The position numbers and the translations under genes are program-made. The notes under the pieces were generated by a model. It ran no database searches. It saw only the letters and a list, made by a program, of their open reading frames with translations, and was not told the DNA's origin. This document shows, piece after piece, positions 1-8,907 of a DNA stretch of 64,000 bases (its first letter is position 1; the number at the start of each line of letters is the position of its first letter). Origin of the DNA: Cellulomonas sp. RIT-PI-Y (GTDB lineage: Bacteria > Actinomycetota > Actinomycetes > Actinomycetales > Cellulomonadaceae); contig NZ_JANZKP010000014.1 of the NCBI RefSeq assembly GCF_025642745.1, positions 1-64,000 of the forward strand, in the 5' to 3' direction.

Positions 1-1560
1 CGTGCCCGCGCCGCCCTGGTCGCCCTGCCCGCCGTCGCCGGTCTGCTGGCCCTGACCGCCTGCGGCCAGAGCGGCACCATCGGTTCCACCTCCTCCGGCG
101 GCGGCGACGTCTTCACCGCCGTGATGCTCACCGGCTACACCACCCCGCCGGACCCGGACGTGAACTACGACGGACCGGGCCTGAACATCATCGAGAACAC
201 CTACGAGGGCCTGGTCGCCTACCAGGACGGGGTGGAGAGCCCGGAGATCGTGCCGGAGCTGGCCGAGGAGTGGACGGTCTCCGACGACGGCCTGACCTAC
301 ACCTTCACCCTGCGCGACGGGGTGACCTTCCACGACGGCACCGCCTTCACCTCCGCGGCGGTGCAGCGCTCCTTCGAGCGGCGCACGCAGGTCGACGCCG
401 GCCCGGCCTACATGGTCGGCGACGTGGTGAGCGTCGAGACCCCGGACGACCTCACCGCGGTGATCACCCTCAGCGCACCGAACCAGGCGTTCCTGGACTA
501 CCTGGCCTCGCCGTTCGGGGTGAAGATGATCAGCCCCACCGTGCTGGACGAGCAGGCCGGTGACGACCTCGCGCAGACCTACCTGACCACGCACGACGCG
601 GGCACCGGTCCCTACGAGCTCACCGCCGTCGAGACCGGTGAGCGCTACGAGCTGACCGCCTACGACGGCTACTGGGGCGACGCGCCTGAGCTGACCGACA
701 TCGAGCTGCAGGTCGCCGAGAACGCTTCCTCCGCGCAGCTGCAGCTGGAACGCGGGGAGATCGACGCGATCCTGGGCAACCTGAACAAGACCTCCTTCGA
801 GTCCTTCGCGGACAGCGAGGACGTCACCACCAGCACCTTCGCGAACTTCACCACCCAGATGATCTACGTGAACCCCGGGTCGAGCTGGCTGTCGACCGTG
901 GACGCCCGGGAGTCGCTGTTCGCCGGGATCGACAAGGAGTCGATCATCGAGGAGGCGATGGGCTCGCTGGAGGTCCCGACCGACCAGCTGTTCCCGCAGG
1001 GCATGGTGGACGCCGGGATCGACGACCAGGGCATCAGCTACGACGCCGACGCGTGGTCGAGCCTGGGCACCCCCGACTCCGGCACGGTCCGGATCGCGTA
1101 CGCGGGGTCCAGCGCGGACGGCAAGGCGGTGGCCGAGGAGCTCGGTTCCCGGCTGAGCTCGGCGGGCATCCCGGCCGAGGCGGTCGCCTACTCCGCCGGC
1201 ACGATCTACGGCATCGCGGACGAGGGCGCCGACGGGCCGGACCTGGCGGTGTTCTCGGTGTTCCCGGACGCCGGGCACCCGGACGCCTGGGCCTCGATCA
1301 TCTACACCCCGGCCGGCGGGCTGGACCTGTTCGGTGCCGAGGCCCCCGGCCTGACCGATCTGCTGGACACCGCCCGGTCCAGCGCGGACGTCTCGGCCTA
1401 CGCACCGGTCGCCCAGGCGGTCAACGCCACCCGGTACTGGTACTCCATCGGGTCGCTGAACACCACGCTGCTGACCACCCCGGACGTCACCGGCGCCACC
1501 GAGGCGCAGAACGTCCTGGAGTACAACGTGCTGCACTTCGCGGCGCTGGGCCGGGGCTGA
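1..1560 (+). CDS. ABC transporter substrate-binding lipoprotein, peptide/nickel type (5' end missing)
   Basis: Extracellular solute-binding protein of the SBP_bac_5 (oligopeptide/nickel) family. The frame is open from base 1, so the start codon lies outside the window. The first codons give a hydrophobic signal sequence ending in the lipobox L-T-A-C, with the lipid-modified cysteine at bases 61-63; the protein should sit on the outer face of the membrane. The body has the typical family opening (a solvent-exposed start, then a stretch ending in YTFTLRDGVTFHDG). It lies 4 bp before a fused ATPase and two permeases, so it is the receptor of that importer. Substrate is not readable from sequence; the downstream amidohydrolases suggest a guanidino or ureido compound. 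Confidence 0.93.
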   Translation, partial: RARAALVALPAVAGLLALTACGQSGTIGSTSSGGGDVFTAVMLTGYTTPPDPDVNYDGPGLNIIENTYEGLVAYQDGVESPEIVPELAEEWTVSDDGLTYTFTLRDGVTFHDGTAFTSAAVQRSFERRTQVDAGPAYMVGDVVSVETPDDLTAVITLSAPNQAFLDYLASPFGVKMISPTVLDEQAGDDLAQTYLTTHDAGTGPYELTAVETGERYELTAYDGYWGDAPELTDIELQVAENASSAQLQLERGEIDAILGNLNKTSFESFADSEDVTTSTFANFTTQMIYVNPGSSWLSTVDARESLFAGIDKESIIEEAMGSLEVPTDQLFPQGMVDAGIDDQGISYDADAWSSLGTPDSGTVRIAYAGSSADGKAVAEELGSRLSSAGIPAEAVAYSAGTIYGIADEGADGPDLAVFSVFPDAGHPDAWASIIYTPAGGLDLFGAEAPGLTDLLDTARSSADVSAYAPVAQAVNATRYWYSIGSLNTTLLTTPDVTGATEAQNVLEYNVLHFAALGRG

Positions 1561-1564
1561 CGCG

Positions 1565-3265
1565 ATGACCCACGTCCTGCAGGTCTCCGGCCTCGACGTC
1601 CGGCTCAGCCGGGACGGGGAGAGCGTGCACGCCGTCCGCGGTGTCGACCTGTCCGTGGCACCGGGCGAGGTGCTCGGTCTGGTCGGCGGATCGGGCTCGG
1701 GCAAGAGCATCCTCGGCCTGGCGGTGATGGGTCTGCTGCCCGCGACCGCCCGACCGGTGGTCTCCGGCTCGATCGACCTGGCCGGCACCGACATGGTCCA
1801 CGCGCCGGACCCGGTGCGCCGGGCCACCCGCCGTGCGCACGTCGGCGCGGTGTTCCAGGATCCGATGACCTCCCTGGACCCGACCATGACCGTCGGCCGG
1901 CAGCTGGCCGAGGTCACCCGGGACCGGGCGCAGGCGCTGTCCCTGCTGCAGGACGTGGGCATCCCGCACGCCGCCGACCGGTTGAAGGCGTACCCGCACC
2001 AGCTCTCCGGCGGCCTGCGGCAGCGCGTGATGATCGCGCTCGCGGTGGCCCGCCGGCCGTCCCTGATCCTCGCCGACGAGCCGACCACCGCCCTCGACGT
2101 CACGGTGCAGGCGCAGATCCTCGACCTGCTGCTGACCCTTCGGGAGGAGATCGGCTGCTCGATCGTGTTCGTCACCCACGACCTCGGCGTGGCCGCCCAG
2201 GTCTGCGACCGCATCGCGGTGATGCAGACCGGCCGGATCGTGGAGTCCGCCGGGGTGGACCAGGTGTTCGGCGACCCGCAGCACCGCTACACGAAGAACC
2301 TGCTGCGGTCCCGGATCGACCTGTCCACCCCGCGGGACCGACCGCTGGCCGCCATGCCGGTGACCACGCCCCCGTCGGCCGGTGGCGCGGCCCTGGGCGA
2401 CGACGACGTGGCGGTCGGCGCGGACGGGGTGCTGGACCTGGCCCCGGGCGCACCGACCCCCGCGCTGCCCGAGGTCTGGCCGCCCGCGCCGATCCGGCCC
2501 ACCGCGGCGGTCACGGTCACCGGCGTGCACCGGGAGTTCCGGTCCGGGCCGCCGTGGAAGCGCCGGGTGCTGCCCGCGCTGCGCGGCGTCGACCTGGAGG
2601 TCAAGGCCGGTGAGGCGGTGGCCCTGGTCGGCGAGAGCGGCTGCGGCAAATCCACCCTGCTGCGGGTGGTGGCCGGACTGGAGACGGTGACCTCCGGGTC
2701 GGTCGTCCTCGCCGAGGGCGCCCGGCCGCAGATGGTCTTCCAGGACGCCGGCGCCTCGCTCACCCCCTGGCTGCGGGTCGGCACCATGCTGGACGAGCGG
2801 CTGCGGTCGCACGTCACCGGTATGTCCCGGGACCAGCGGCGGGCCCGGGTGCTGGACGCGCTGCGCACGGTGGGCCTGCCCGAGGACACCGCCCGGGCGC
2901 GCGGCGACCAGCTCTCCGGCGGGCAGCGTCAGCGGGTGGCACTGGCCCGCGCGGTGATCGTGCCGCCGACCGTGCTGCTCTGCGACGAGCCGACCAGCGC
3001 CCTGGACGTCTCCCTGGCCGCCACGGTGCTGAACCTGATCGGCCGGCTGCGCCGCGAGCTGGGCATGTCGGTGCTGTTCGTCACGCACGACCTGGCCGCC
3101 GCCCGGATCGTCGCCGACCGGATCGCGGTGATGCGCGAGGGCCGGATCGTCGAGGCCGGGCCGACCGACCGGGTCTGCGCCGCGCCGGAGCACGAGTACA
3201 CGCGCACCCTGCTGGCCGCGATCCCCGGCCCGCAGCACCGTCGTCCGATCGGAGCCGCCCGATGA
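1565..3265 (+). CDS. Dipeptide/oligopeptide-type ABC transporter, two fused ATP-binding domains (DppD-DppF-like)
   Basis: 566 aa protein with two complete ABC ATPase domains in one chain. Domain 1 has Walker A GGSGSGKS (residues 41-48), signature LSGGLRQR and Walker B LILADEP. Domain 2 has Walker A GESGCGKS (about residue 356) and signature LSGGQRQR (about 450). A proline/alanine-rich linker of roughly 50 residues joins them. In most peptide importers these are two genes (dppD, dppF); fused forms are known in actinobacteria and in GsiA. It powers uptake by the neighbouring permeases. ATG start 4 bp after the receptor gene stop; its own stop overlaps the next start (ATGA). Confidence 0.95.
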   Translation: MTHVLQVSGLDVRLSRDGESVHAVRGVDLSVAPGEVLGLVGGSGSGKSILGLAVMGLLPATARPVVSGSIDLAGTDMVHAPDPVRRATRRAHVGAVFQDPMTSLDPTMTVGRQLAEVTRDRAQALSLLQDVGIPHAADRLKAYPHQLSGGLRQRVMIALAVARRPSLILADEPTTALDVTVQAQILDLLLTLREEIGCSIVFVTHDLGVAAQVCDRIAVMQTGRIVESAGVDQVFGDPQHRYTKNLLRSRIDLSTPRDRPLAAMPVTTPPSAGGAALGDDDVAVGADGVLDLAPGAPTPALPEVWPPAPIRPTAAVTVTGVHREFRSGPPWKRRVLPALRGVDLEVKAGEAVALVGESGCGKSTLLRVVAGLETVTSGSVVLAEGARPQMVFQDAGASLTPWLRVGTMLDERLRSHVTGMSRDQRRARVLDALRTVGLPEDTARARGDQLSGGQRQRVALARAVIVPPTVLLCDEPTSALDVSLAATVLNLIGRLRRELGMSVLFVTHDLAAARIVADRIAVMREGRIVEAGPTDRVCAAPEHEYTRTLLAAIPGPQHRRPIGAAR

Positions 3266-4131
3266 CCACGCTGACCGCCGTCGCCCCCGGCCGGGCCGCC
3301 CGACGCTGGGCCCGGGTCACCGCCGTCCGGCACCGCGCGGTCGGGGTGGACCTGGTCGCGATCGGGGTGCTGGCGCTGATCGTCGTGGTGGCGCTGGCCG
3401 CCCCGGTGCTCGCCCCGCACTCGCCGATCCTGCGCAGCGGGGACGCCTTCCTCCCTCCCGGCAGCCCCGGCCACCTGTTCGGCACCGACGCCCTCGGCTA
3501 CGACATCCTGTCCCGGCTGCTGTTCGGCATGCGGTCCAGCCTCGCCGCCGCGGCGCTCGTGATCGTCTCCGGGGTGCTGATCGGCGGACTGATCGGCCTG
3601 CTGGCCGGGGCACTGCCGGGCTGGGTGGACTCGCTCCTGATGCGGACCACCGACCTGTTCCTGGCCCTGCCCGGCCTGGTGATCGCGATGGCGGTCGCCG
3701 CCGCGCTCGGTGCCAGCTTCACCAGCGCACTGATCGGCGTGGCGGTGGTCTGGTGGCCGCTGTATGCCCGGCTGGTGCGCGGCGAGGTCCGTGCCTGGGC
3801 CGCGCGTCCGCACCTGGAGGCGGCCCGCCTGGCCGGGACGCCGTGGGGGATGCGGGTCACCCGGCACCTGCTGCCGGGAGTGCGCTCCACCCTCGTGGTC
3901 GCCGCCTCCCTGGACGTCGGCGGCCTGGTGGTCGCCCTGTCCGGGCTGTCCTTCATCGGCCTGTCCTCCCCCGCGCCCGCCCCGGAGCTGGGCGCGATGG
4001 CCGCGCAGGGCATGGCCTACCTGCTGAAGGCCTGGTGGGTGCCGATCTTCCCGGGCCTGGCGGTGCTGGTCATCGCCCTGGCCGCCAACCTCGCCGGTGA
4101 CGGCGTCCGCGACCTGATGCGCGGCCGCTGA
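3262..4131 (+). CDS. ABC transporter permease, DppC-like
   Basis: 289 aa inner-membrane permease of the BPD_transp_1 family. The N-terminal helix (about residues 35-55) is followed by the DppC-type motif FGTDALGYDILSRLLFG and then several hydrophobic helices; the EAA-type loop that contacts the ATPase is at ARPHLEAARLAGTPWG. The ATG overlaps the stop of the ATPase gene by 4 bp, so translation is probably coupled. It pairs with the next gene to form the channel of the importer. Confidence 0.95.
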   Translation: MTTLTAVAPGRAARRWARVTAVRHRAVGVDLVAIGVLALIVVVALAAPVLAPHSPILRSGDAFLPPGSPGHLFGTDALGYDILSRLLFGMRSSLAAAALVIVSGVLIGGLIGLLAGALPGWVDSLLMRTTDLFLALPGLVIAMAVAAALGASFTSALIGVAVVWWPLYARLVRGEVRAWAARPHLEAARLAGTPWGMRVTRHLLPGVRSTLVVAASLDVGGLVVALSGLSFIGLSSPAPAPELGAMAAQGMAYLLKAWWVPIFPGLAVLVIALAANLAGDGVRDLMRGR

Positions 4132-4162
4132 TGACCACCCAATCGCAGAAGGAGATGCCGAC

Positions 4163-5161
4163 ATGGTGATGTTCCTGATCAAGCGGGTGGCGGCCACCCT
4201 GGGCGTCCTGCTGGCGCTCACCATGGCGCTGTTCGGCCTGCAGGAGGTCTCCGGGGTAGACCCGGCCAAGGCCTACGTGGGGACCAATGCCTCCGCCGAC
4301 GCGGTGGCCGCCGCCCGCGAGCGCCTCGGTCTGGACGAACCGCTGGTCTCCCGGTATCTGACCTACCTGGACGGGCTGCTGCACGGCGACCTGCAGAACT
4401 CGCTGCGCAGCCGGACCCCGGTGTCGGAGAACCTGGCGCAGGTGCTGCCCGCGAGCCTGGAGCTCGCGGCCTGGGTGCTGGGGATCGCTCTGGTGCTCGG
4501 GGTGGCGTTCGCCGCGTTGACCACGCTGGCCTGGAAGGGCGCAGGGATCGTCCGGGTGGTCCTGCTGTCCGGGGCCGCCGCGCCGACCTTCCTGCTCGGC
4601 ATGGTGGGTCTGCTGGTGTTCTACGCCCAGCTGGGCTGGTTGCCGTCCGGCGGCCGCACCGGGTTGAGGGACGCCCCTGCCGGGCCTACCGGGTTCCTGG
4701 TGCTGGACGGGCTGCTCGCGGGGCGGTTCGACGTCATGGGCGACGCGGTGGCGCATCTGGCGCTGCCCGCCCTGTGCGCGGCGATCTCCCCCGCGGTCGC
4801 CATCGGCCGGGTGCTGGTGGACGGGCTGAAGGCCAACATGTCCGCCGACCACGCCCGCACCGCCCGGTCCGCCGGGATGAGCGAGCGCCAGATCCTGGTC
4901 CGGCACGCGGTGCGCAACTCCCTGGGCCCCACCCTGTCGATGGTCGGGATCCAGGCCGGGATGCTGCTGGCCGGCCTGGTCGTGGTCGAGAAGATCTTCG
5001 ACTGGCCCGGGGTCGGCTCCTACCTCGACAAGTCCGTGGCCGCCTCCGACTTCCCCGCGATCGCGGGGGTCGCCCTGGTGCTCGGCATCGTCTACGTCCT
5101 GCTCAACACCCTCGTCGACTGCCTGCAGGCCGCCGCCGACCGTCGCATCGCGCTCGCCTGA
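4163..5161 (+). CDS. ABC transporter permease, DppB-like
   Basis: 332 aa permease of the DppB/OppB type: a first transmembrane helix at the extreme N-terminus, a periplasmic stretch with GLDEPLVSRYL and then a core of about five helices. The EAA loop reads DHARTARSAGMSERQIL. A good ribosome-binding site (AAGGAG) lies 8 bases before the ATG, and the gene follows the DppC-like gene after 31 bp. The order receptor, ATPase, DppC, DppB is unusual (DppB normally precedes DppC) but all parts of one importer are present. Confidence 0.95.
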   Translation: MVMFLIKRVAATLGVLLALTMALFGLQEVSGVDPAKAYVGTNASADAVAAARERLGLDEPLVSRYLTYLDGLLHGDLQNSLRSRTPVSENLAQVLPASLELAAWVLGIALVLGVAFAALTTLAWKGAGIVRVVLLSGAAAPTFLLGMVGLLVFYAQLGWLPSGGRTGLRDAPAGPTGFLVLDGLLAGRFDVMGDAVAHLALPALCAAISPAVAIGRVLVDGLKANMSADHARTARSAGMSERQILVRHAVRNSLGPTLSMVGIQAGMLLAGLVVVEKIFDWPGVGSYLDKSVAASDFPAIAGVALVLGIVYVLLNTLVDCLQAAADRRIALA

Positions 5162-5184
5162 GCGCGATGAGGAAAGGAACAGCC

Positions 5185-5823
5185 ATGAACGTCACCGGCA
5201 ACGCCGTCCTGATCGTCGTCGACATCCAGGGCGGTGACGTGGAGCGGGCCGAGTCCCGCACCGAGATCCCGTACATGCCCGGGCGCACCGAGCGCGCGCC
5301 GCGGGTCCGGTCCCTGATCGCCAGGAGCCGGGAGCAGGGCATCCCGGTGGTCTGGATCCAGGAGGTGCACAAGCCCTCGCTGATCGACATCGGCCGGGAG
5401 CTGGACGGCGCCGAGGGCCCGCACTGCGTGGAGGGCTGGCCGGAGACCGAGCTGGCGCAGGGCCTGGACCCGCGACCGGACGAGTTCCTGATCCGCAAGC
5501 GCCGCTACTCCGCGTTCTTCGGCACCGAGCTGGAGATCGTGCTCAAGGCCTACCGGGCGGAGACCGTGATCCTGATCGGCGGGCTGACCGATGTCTGCAT
5601 CCACTACACCGCGGTCGACGCGCACCAGCACGACTACCGGGTGCGGGTGGTGACGGATGCGGTGGGCGGCTCCAGCCAGGAGGCGCACGACGCGGCGCTC
5701 CGGGCGATCGGCTACCTGCAGACCGACGCCCTGGTCACCGCGGACCAGGTGCAGGACTGGCTGGCCACCGCGCCGGAGAACCCCGAGGTGGCCCGGGCGA
5801 CCGCGTCGGCGGTGGCCCTGTGA
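5185..5823 (+). CDS. Isochorismatase-fold cysteine hydrolase (candidate biuret/guanylurea-type amidohydrolase)
   Basis: 212 aa member of the isochorismatase-like cysteine hydrolase superfamily. The catalytic triad is visible as D13 (VVDIQ), K105 (LIRKRRYS) and C138 (GLTDVCIHYTA), with the conserved GG before the cysteine segment. Start ATG is backed by GGAAAGGA 8 bases upstream; the larger open frame around it starts inside the permease gene and is not real. Known relatives split C-N bonds in biuret, ureidoacrylate, guanylurea, nicotinamide or N-carbamoyl compounds. Lying directly before the two DUF1989 genes and allophanate hydrolase, it most likely makes the deiminase or allophanate substrate from an imported molecule. 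The exact substrate is inference. Confidence 0.85.
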   Translation: MNVTGNAVLIVVDIQGGDVERAESRTEIPYMPGRTERAPRVRSLIARSREQGIPVVWIQEVHKPSLIDIGRELDGAEGPHCVEGWPETELAQGLDPRPDEFLIRKRRYSAFFGTELEIVLKAYRAETVILIGGLTDVCIHYTAVDAHQHDYRVRVVTDAVGGSSQEAHDAALRAIGYLQTDALVTADQVQDWLATAPENPEVARATASAVAL

Positions 5824-6641
5824 GCACCGCCGACCCGCTGGGCGCCCGGGACCACGCCCGCGCCCAGGGCGGCACCGTCGTGGAGACCATGCCCACCGTC
5901 CCGGCAGCGGACGCGGCCGACTGGCCCGCCGACGCTGGGGAGCGCCTGCACGCGGAGACGGTCGCGGGCGGCAACTACACCAGCCTGGCCTTCACAGCGG
6001 GCACCGTGCTGGAGCTGACCGACCTGCTCGGCGACGCCTGCGCGCACCTGGTGCTGACCAACGCCGCCCAGGTGGACGAGCGGCTGAACGTCGCGGACAC
6101 GGTCAAGATCCAGTGGCAGGCCTACCTGGGTGCCGGATCCCTGCTGCTCTCCGACCGCGGCCGCGTGCTCGCCACCGTGCTCACCGACACCTCGGGTCGG
6201 CACGACACCTTCTGCGGCACCTCGACCCGGGCCGCGAACGAGCGCCGGTACGGCGACGGTTCGCCGCAGGGCGGCACCCCCGCCGGCCGGGAGCTGCTGA
6301 CCCTGGCGGCACTGAAGCAGGGGCTGTCCCCCCGGGACGTCCCGCCGAGCGTCAGCCTGTTCCAGGGGGTGCGGATCGCCGACGACGGCAGCACCGAGTT
6401 CACCGGTTCCGCGGGTCCGGGCGCCACAGTCCGGCTGCGGCTGGAGCTGCCCTGCCTGGTGCTGCTGGCCAACGTCCCGCATCCGGTCGACCCCCGCCCG
6501 GAGTACGTGTCCACCCCGCTGCGCCTGCGGGCCTGGCGCGGTGAGCCGACCGCGCTGTCCGACCCGCTGGCCACCGCCACCCCGGAGGCGGCCCGGGCCT
6601 ACGCCAACACCACCGACTACGCCCGAGCGAAGGGGCTGTGA
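5820..6641 (+). CDS. cgdA: DUF1989 protein, urea carboxylase-associated protein 1 / carboxyguanidine deiminase subunit A-like
   Basis: 273 aa protein of the DUF1989 family (urea amidolyase-associated protein 1). Members work as a heteromer with a second DUF1989 protein, shown in guanidine users to hydrolyse carboxyguanidine to allophanate plus ammonia. Family marks seen here are TSGRHDTFCGTS and the late segment NVPHPVDPRP. Compared with its partner it lacks the H-x-C and N-C-P cysteine motifs, so it is probably not the subunit that holds the metal. GTG start overlaps the upstream stop by 4 bp. The name rests on family and gene order; the older name urea carboxylase-associated is equally valid. 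Confidence 0.82.
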   Translation: MSTADPLGARDHARAQGGTVVETMPTVPAADAADWPADAGERLHAETVAGGNYTSLAFTAGTVLELTDLLGDACAHLVLTNAAQVDERLNVADTVKIQWQAYLGAGSLLLSDRGRVLATVLTDTSGRHDTFCGTSTRAANERRYGDGSPQGGTPAGRELLTLAALKQGLSPRDVPPSVSLFQGVRIADDGSTEFTGSAGPGATVRLRLELPCLVLLANVPHPVDPRPEYVSTPLRLRAWRGEPTALSDPLATATPEAARAYANTTDYARAKGL

Positions 6642-7252
6642 CCATGACCATCGTTCTCGACCAGGTCGTCCCCCGCCGCGCCCCGTGGTCCGCCGTGGTC
6701 CCCGCCGGGCACGAGCTGACCATCGTGGACCTGGAGGGCAATCAGGCGGTCGACTGCCTGCTGTACGACGCGCACGACACCGGCGTCCGGTACTCGGCCT
6801 CGGCCACCATCGCCGCGCAGCGCAACGTCTACCTGACCACCGGGTCGGTGCTGCGCGCCTCGGACGACCAGCCGCTGATGACCCTGGTCCGGGACGACGT
6901 GGGCCGGCACGACACCATCGGCGGGGCGTGCTCCAAGGAGTCGAACTCGCTGCGCTACGGCCACCACACCGTGCACCAGCACGCCTGCGTGGAGAACTTC
7001 CTGGCCGAGGGCGCCCGCTGGGGGCTGGACAAACGGGACCTGGTCAGCAACATCAACTGGTACATGAATGTGCCGGTGGAGGCGGACGGGGCGCTCGGCA
7101 TCGTGGACGGCCTGTCCTCCCCCGGGCTGACTCTCACGCTCCGGGCCGAGCGGGACGTGCTGGTGCTGGTGTCCAACTGCCCGCAGATCAACAACCCGTG
7201 CAACGGCTTCGACCCCACCCCGGTCCGGATGATCGTCGAGGACCCGCGGTGA
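6638..7252 (+). CDS. cgdB: DUF1989 protein, urea carboxylase-associated protein 2 / carboxyguanidine deiminase subunit B-like
   Basis: 204 aa DUF1989 protein (UAAP2). It keeps the likely metal-binding and active-site features of the family: DVGRHDTIGGACSKESN, VHQHACVENF and SNCPQINNPCNGFDPTP, supplying several cysteines and histidines. With the preceding protein it should form carboxyguanidine deiminase, feeding allophanate to the next enzyme. GTG at 6638 overlaps the previous stop (GTGA); an ATG at 6644 is an alternative start that changes only two residues. No biotin-dependent guanidine or urea carboxylase lies next to it, which is the usual partner of this pair. Confidence 0.85.
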   Translation: MTMTIVLDQVVPRRAPWSAVVPAGHELTIVDLEGNQAVDCLLYDAHDTGVRYSASATIAAQRNVYLTTGSVLRASDDQPLMTLVRDDVGRHDTIGGACSKESNSLRYGHHTVHQHACVENFLAEGARWGLDKRDLVSNINWYMNVPVEADGALGIVDGLSSPGLTLTLRAERDVLVLVSNCPQINNPCNGFDPTPVRMIVEDPR

Positions 7253-8907
7253 ACGTCGTCGCGGCCTACGACCGGATCGCGGCGGTCGACCGCCCGGAGG
7301 TCTGGATCCACCTCCGCCCCCAGGCCGACGTGGAGGCCGAGGCCGCGGCGCAGCAGGCCCGGGCGGCGGCGGGCGAGGACCTGCCGCTGCTCGGCCGCCT
7401 GGTGGCGGTCAAGGACAACATCGATGTCGCCGGGCTGCCCACCACGGCGGGTTGCCCCGGCGTGGCCTGGACCCCGGAGGCGGACGCCACCGCGGTCGCA
7501 CGGCTGCGGGCCGCCGGGGCCGTGGTGCTCGGCAAGACCAACCTGGACCAGTTCGCCACCGGCCTGGTCGGCACCCGCAGCCCCTACGGCGCGGTGCGGT
7601 CGGCCGCCGACCCGGAGCGGATCTCCGGCGGGTCCTCCTCCGGTTCCGCGGTGGCGGTCGCGCTGGGGATCGTGGACCTGGCGCTCGGCACCGACACCGC
7701 CGGCTCCGGCCGGGTGCCCGCCGCGCTGCAAGGCATCGTCGGGATCAAGCCCACCCCCGGTCTGGTGCCGACCACCGGCGTGCTGCCCGCCTGCCGGTCG
7801 CTGGACTGCGTGAGCGTCTTCGCCCGGGACCTGCCGCTGGCCGCGCTCGCAGTCCGGCTGATGTCCGGGCCGGACGGGGTGGACGCCCTGGCCCGGCCGG
7901 TGCCCGCCCACGCCCCGCTCGCCGGTCCCGAGCACCCGGTGCTGGCCGTCCCCCGCGCCGAGGACCTGTCGGCCGTCGACCCGCAGTGGCGCGCCGCGTT
8001 CGACGGGCTCCGGTCCACGATCACCGGCATCGAGCTGCGCGAGATCGACCTCGCCCCGTTCCTGGCCGCCGCCCGCCTGCTCTACGACGGCGCGTTCGTC
8101 GCCGAGCGCTGGGCGGCGGTCGGTCCCCTGGTCGAGTCCGCACCCGACGGCCTGGACCCGACGGTCGGAGCGATCATCGGGGCCGCCCGGGACCTGCCCG
8201 CGCACCGCTACGCCGCCGACCTGATCACTCTGGCGGAGCTGCGCGCCGCCGCGGAACGCGCCCTGGCCGAGGTCGGCGCGGACGGTCTGCTGCTGCCCAC
8301 CACCACGCACCACCCGACCCTGGCCGAGGTGGCCGCGGACCCGGTGGGCGTGAACTCCCGGCTCGGCACCTTCACCAACTTCTGCAATCTGTTCGGCTAC
8401 ACCGCGGTGGCGGTCCCGACCCCCGGGATCGGCGTCAGCGTCCTGACCCCCGGCTTCACCGACGCCGGCGCGCTCGACCTCGCCGCCCGCATCCTGGGGA
8501 CGCCGCTACCGCTCTCCGACGACGACCGGGCCGTCGACCTGCTGGTGGTCGGTGCCCACCTGTCCGGCCTCCCGCTGCACGGCCGTCTGCGCCGCCACGG
8601 TGCCCGGCCGCTCGGCGAGGTCCGCACCGCCCCCGGCTACCGGCTGGTGGCGCTCGGCGATCCGCTCGACCGTCCCGGACTGGTCCGCGCCCCCGGCGAG
8701 GACCGCACCGTGGTCGGCGAGCTCTGGCGCCTGCCCCGCCCCGCACTGGCTGACCTGCTCGCCGAGAGCCTGCCGCCGCTCGGACTCGGCTGGGTCGACC
8801 TGTCCGACGGCCGCACCGTCCTGGGCTATCTGGCCGAACATGCCGCGGTCCGGGAGCTGGACGCCCTGCCCGGCGGGTCCTGGCGGGACCGTCCGGTGAC
8901 GGTGTGA
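7249..8907 (+). CDS. atzF: Allophanate hydrolase
   Basis: 552 aa amidase-signature enzyme that splits allophanate into CO2 and two ammonia. The Ser-cisSer-Lys triad is K55 (VAVKDNID), S129 (ISGGSSSGS) and S153 (DTAGSGRVPAA). The C-terminal ~110 residues (VVGAHLSGLPLHG to the end) match the extra domain that marks AtzF/DUR1-type allophanate hydrolases rather than generic amidases; length is slightly below the usual 570-620. The true start is GTG 7249 overlapping the cgdB stop; an upstream in-frame extension runs through cgdB and is spurious. It is a free-standing enzyme, not fused to urea carboxylase. Confidence 0.93.
   Translation: MNVVAAYDRIAAVDRPEVWIHLRPQADVEAEAAAQQARAAAGEDLPLLGRLVAVKDNIDVAGLPTTAGCPGVAWTPEADATAVARLRAAGAVVLGKTNLDQFATGLVGTRSPYGAVRSAADPERISGGSSSGSAVAVALGIVDLALGTDTAGSGRVPAALQGIVGIKPTPGLVPTTGVLPACRSLDCVSVFARDLPLAALAVRLMSGPDGVDALARPVPAHAPLAGPEHPVLAVPRAEDLSAVDPQWRAAFDGLRSTITGIELREIDLAPFLAAARLLYDGAFVAERWAAVGPLVESAPDGLDPTVGAIIGAARDLPAHRYAADLITLAELRAAAERALAEVGADGLLLPTTTHHPTLAEVAADPVGVNSRLGTFTNFCNLFGYTAVAVPTPGIGVSVLTPGFTDAGALDLAARILGTPLPLSDDDRAVDLLVVGAHLSGLPLHGRLRRHGARPLGEVRTAPGYRLVALGDPLDRPGLVRAPGEDRTVVGELWRLPRPALADLLAESLPPLGLGWVDLSDGRTVLGYLAEHAAVRELDALPGGSWRDRPVTV

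Noticed and set aside
5185-5823. Calling the cysteine hydrolase isochorismatase or nicotinamidase
   Set aside because: There are no siderophore or NAD genes nearby, and a clear pncA exists at 26111; the neighbours point to a carbamide or guanidine substrate.
6541-7248. Extension of the atzF frame upstream
   Set aside because: It overlaps cgdA and cgdB in another frame and shows no amidase features before the GTG at 7249.
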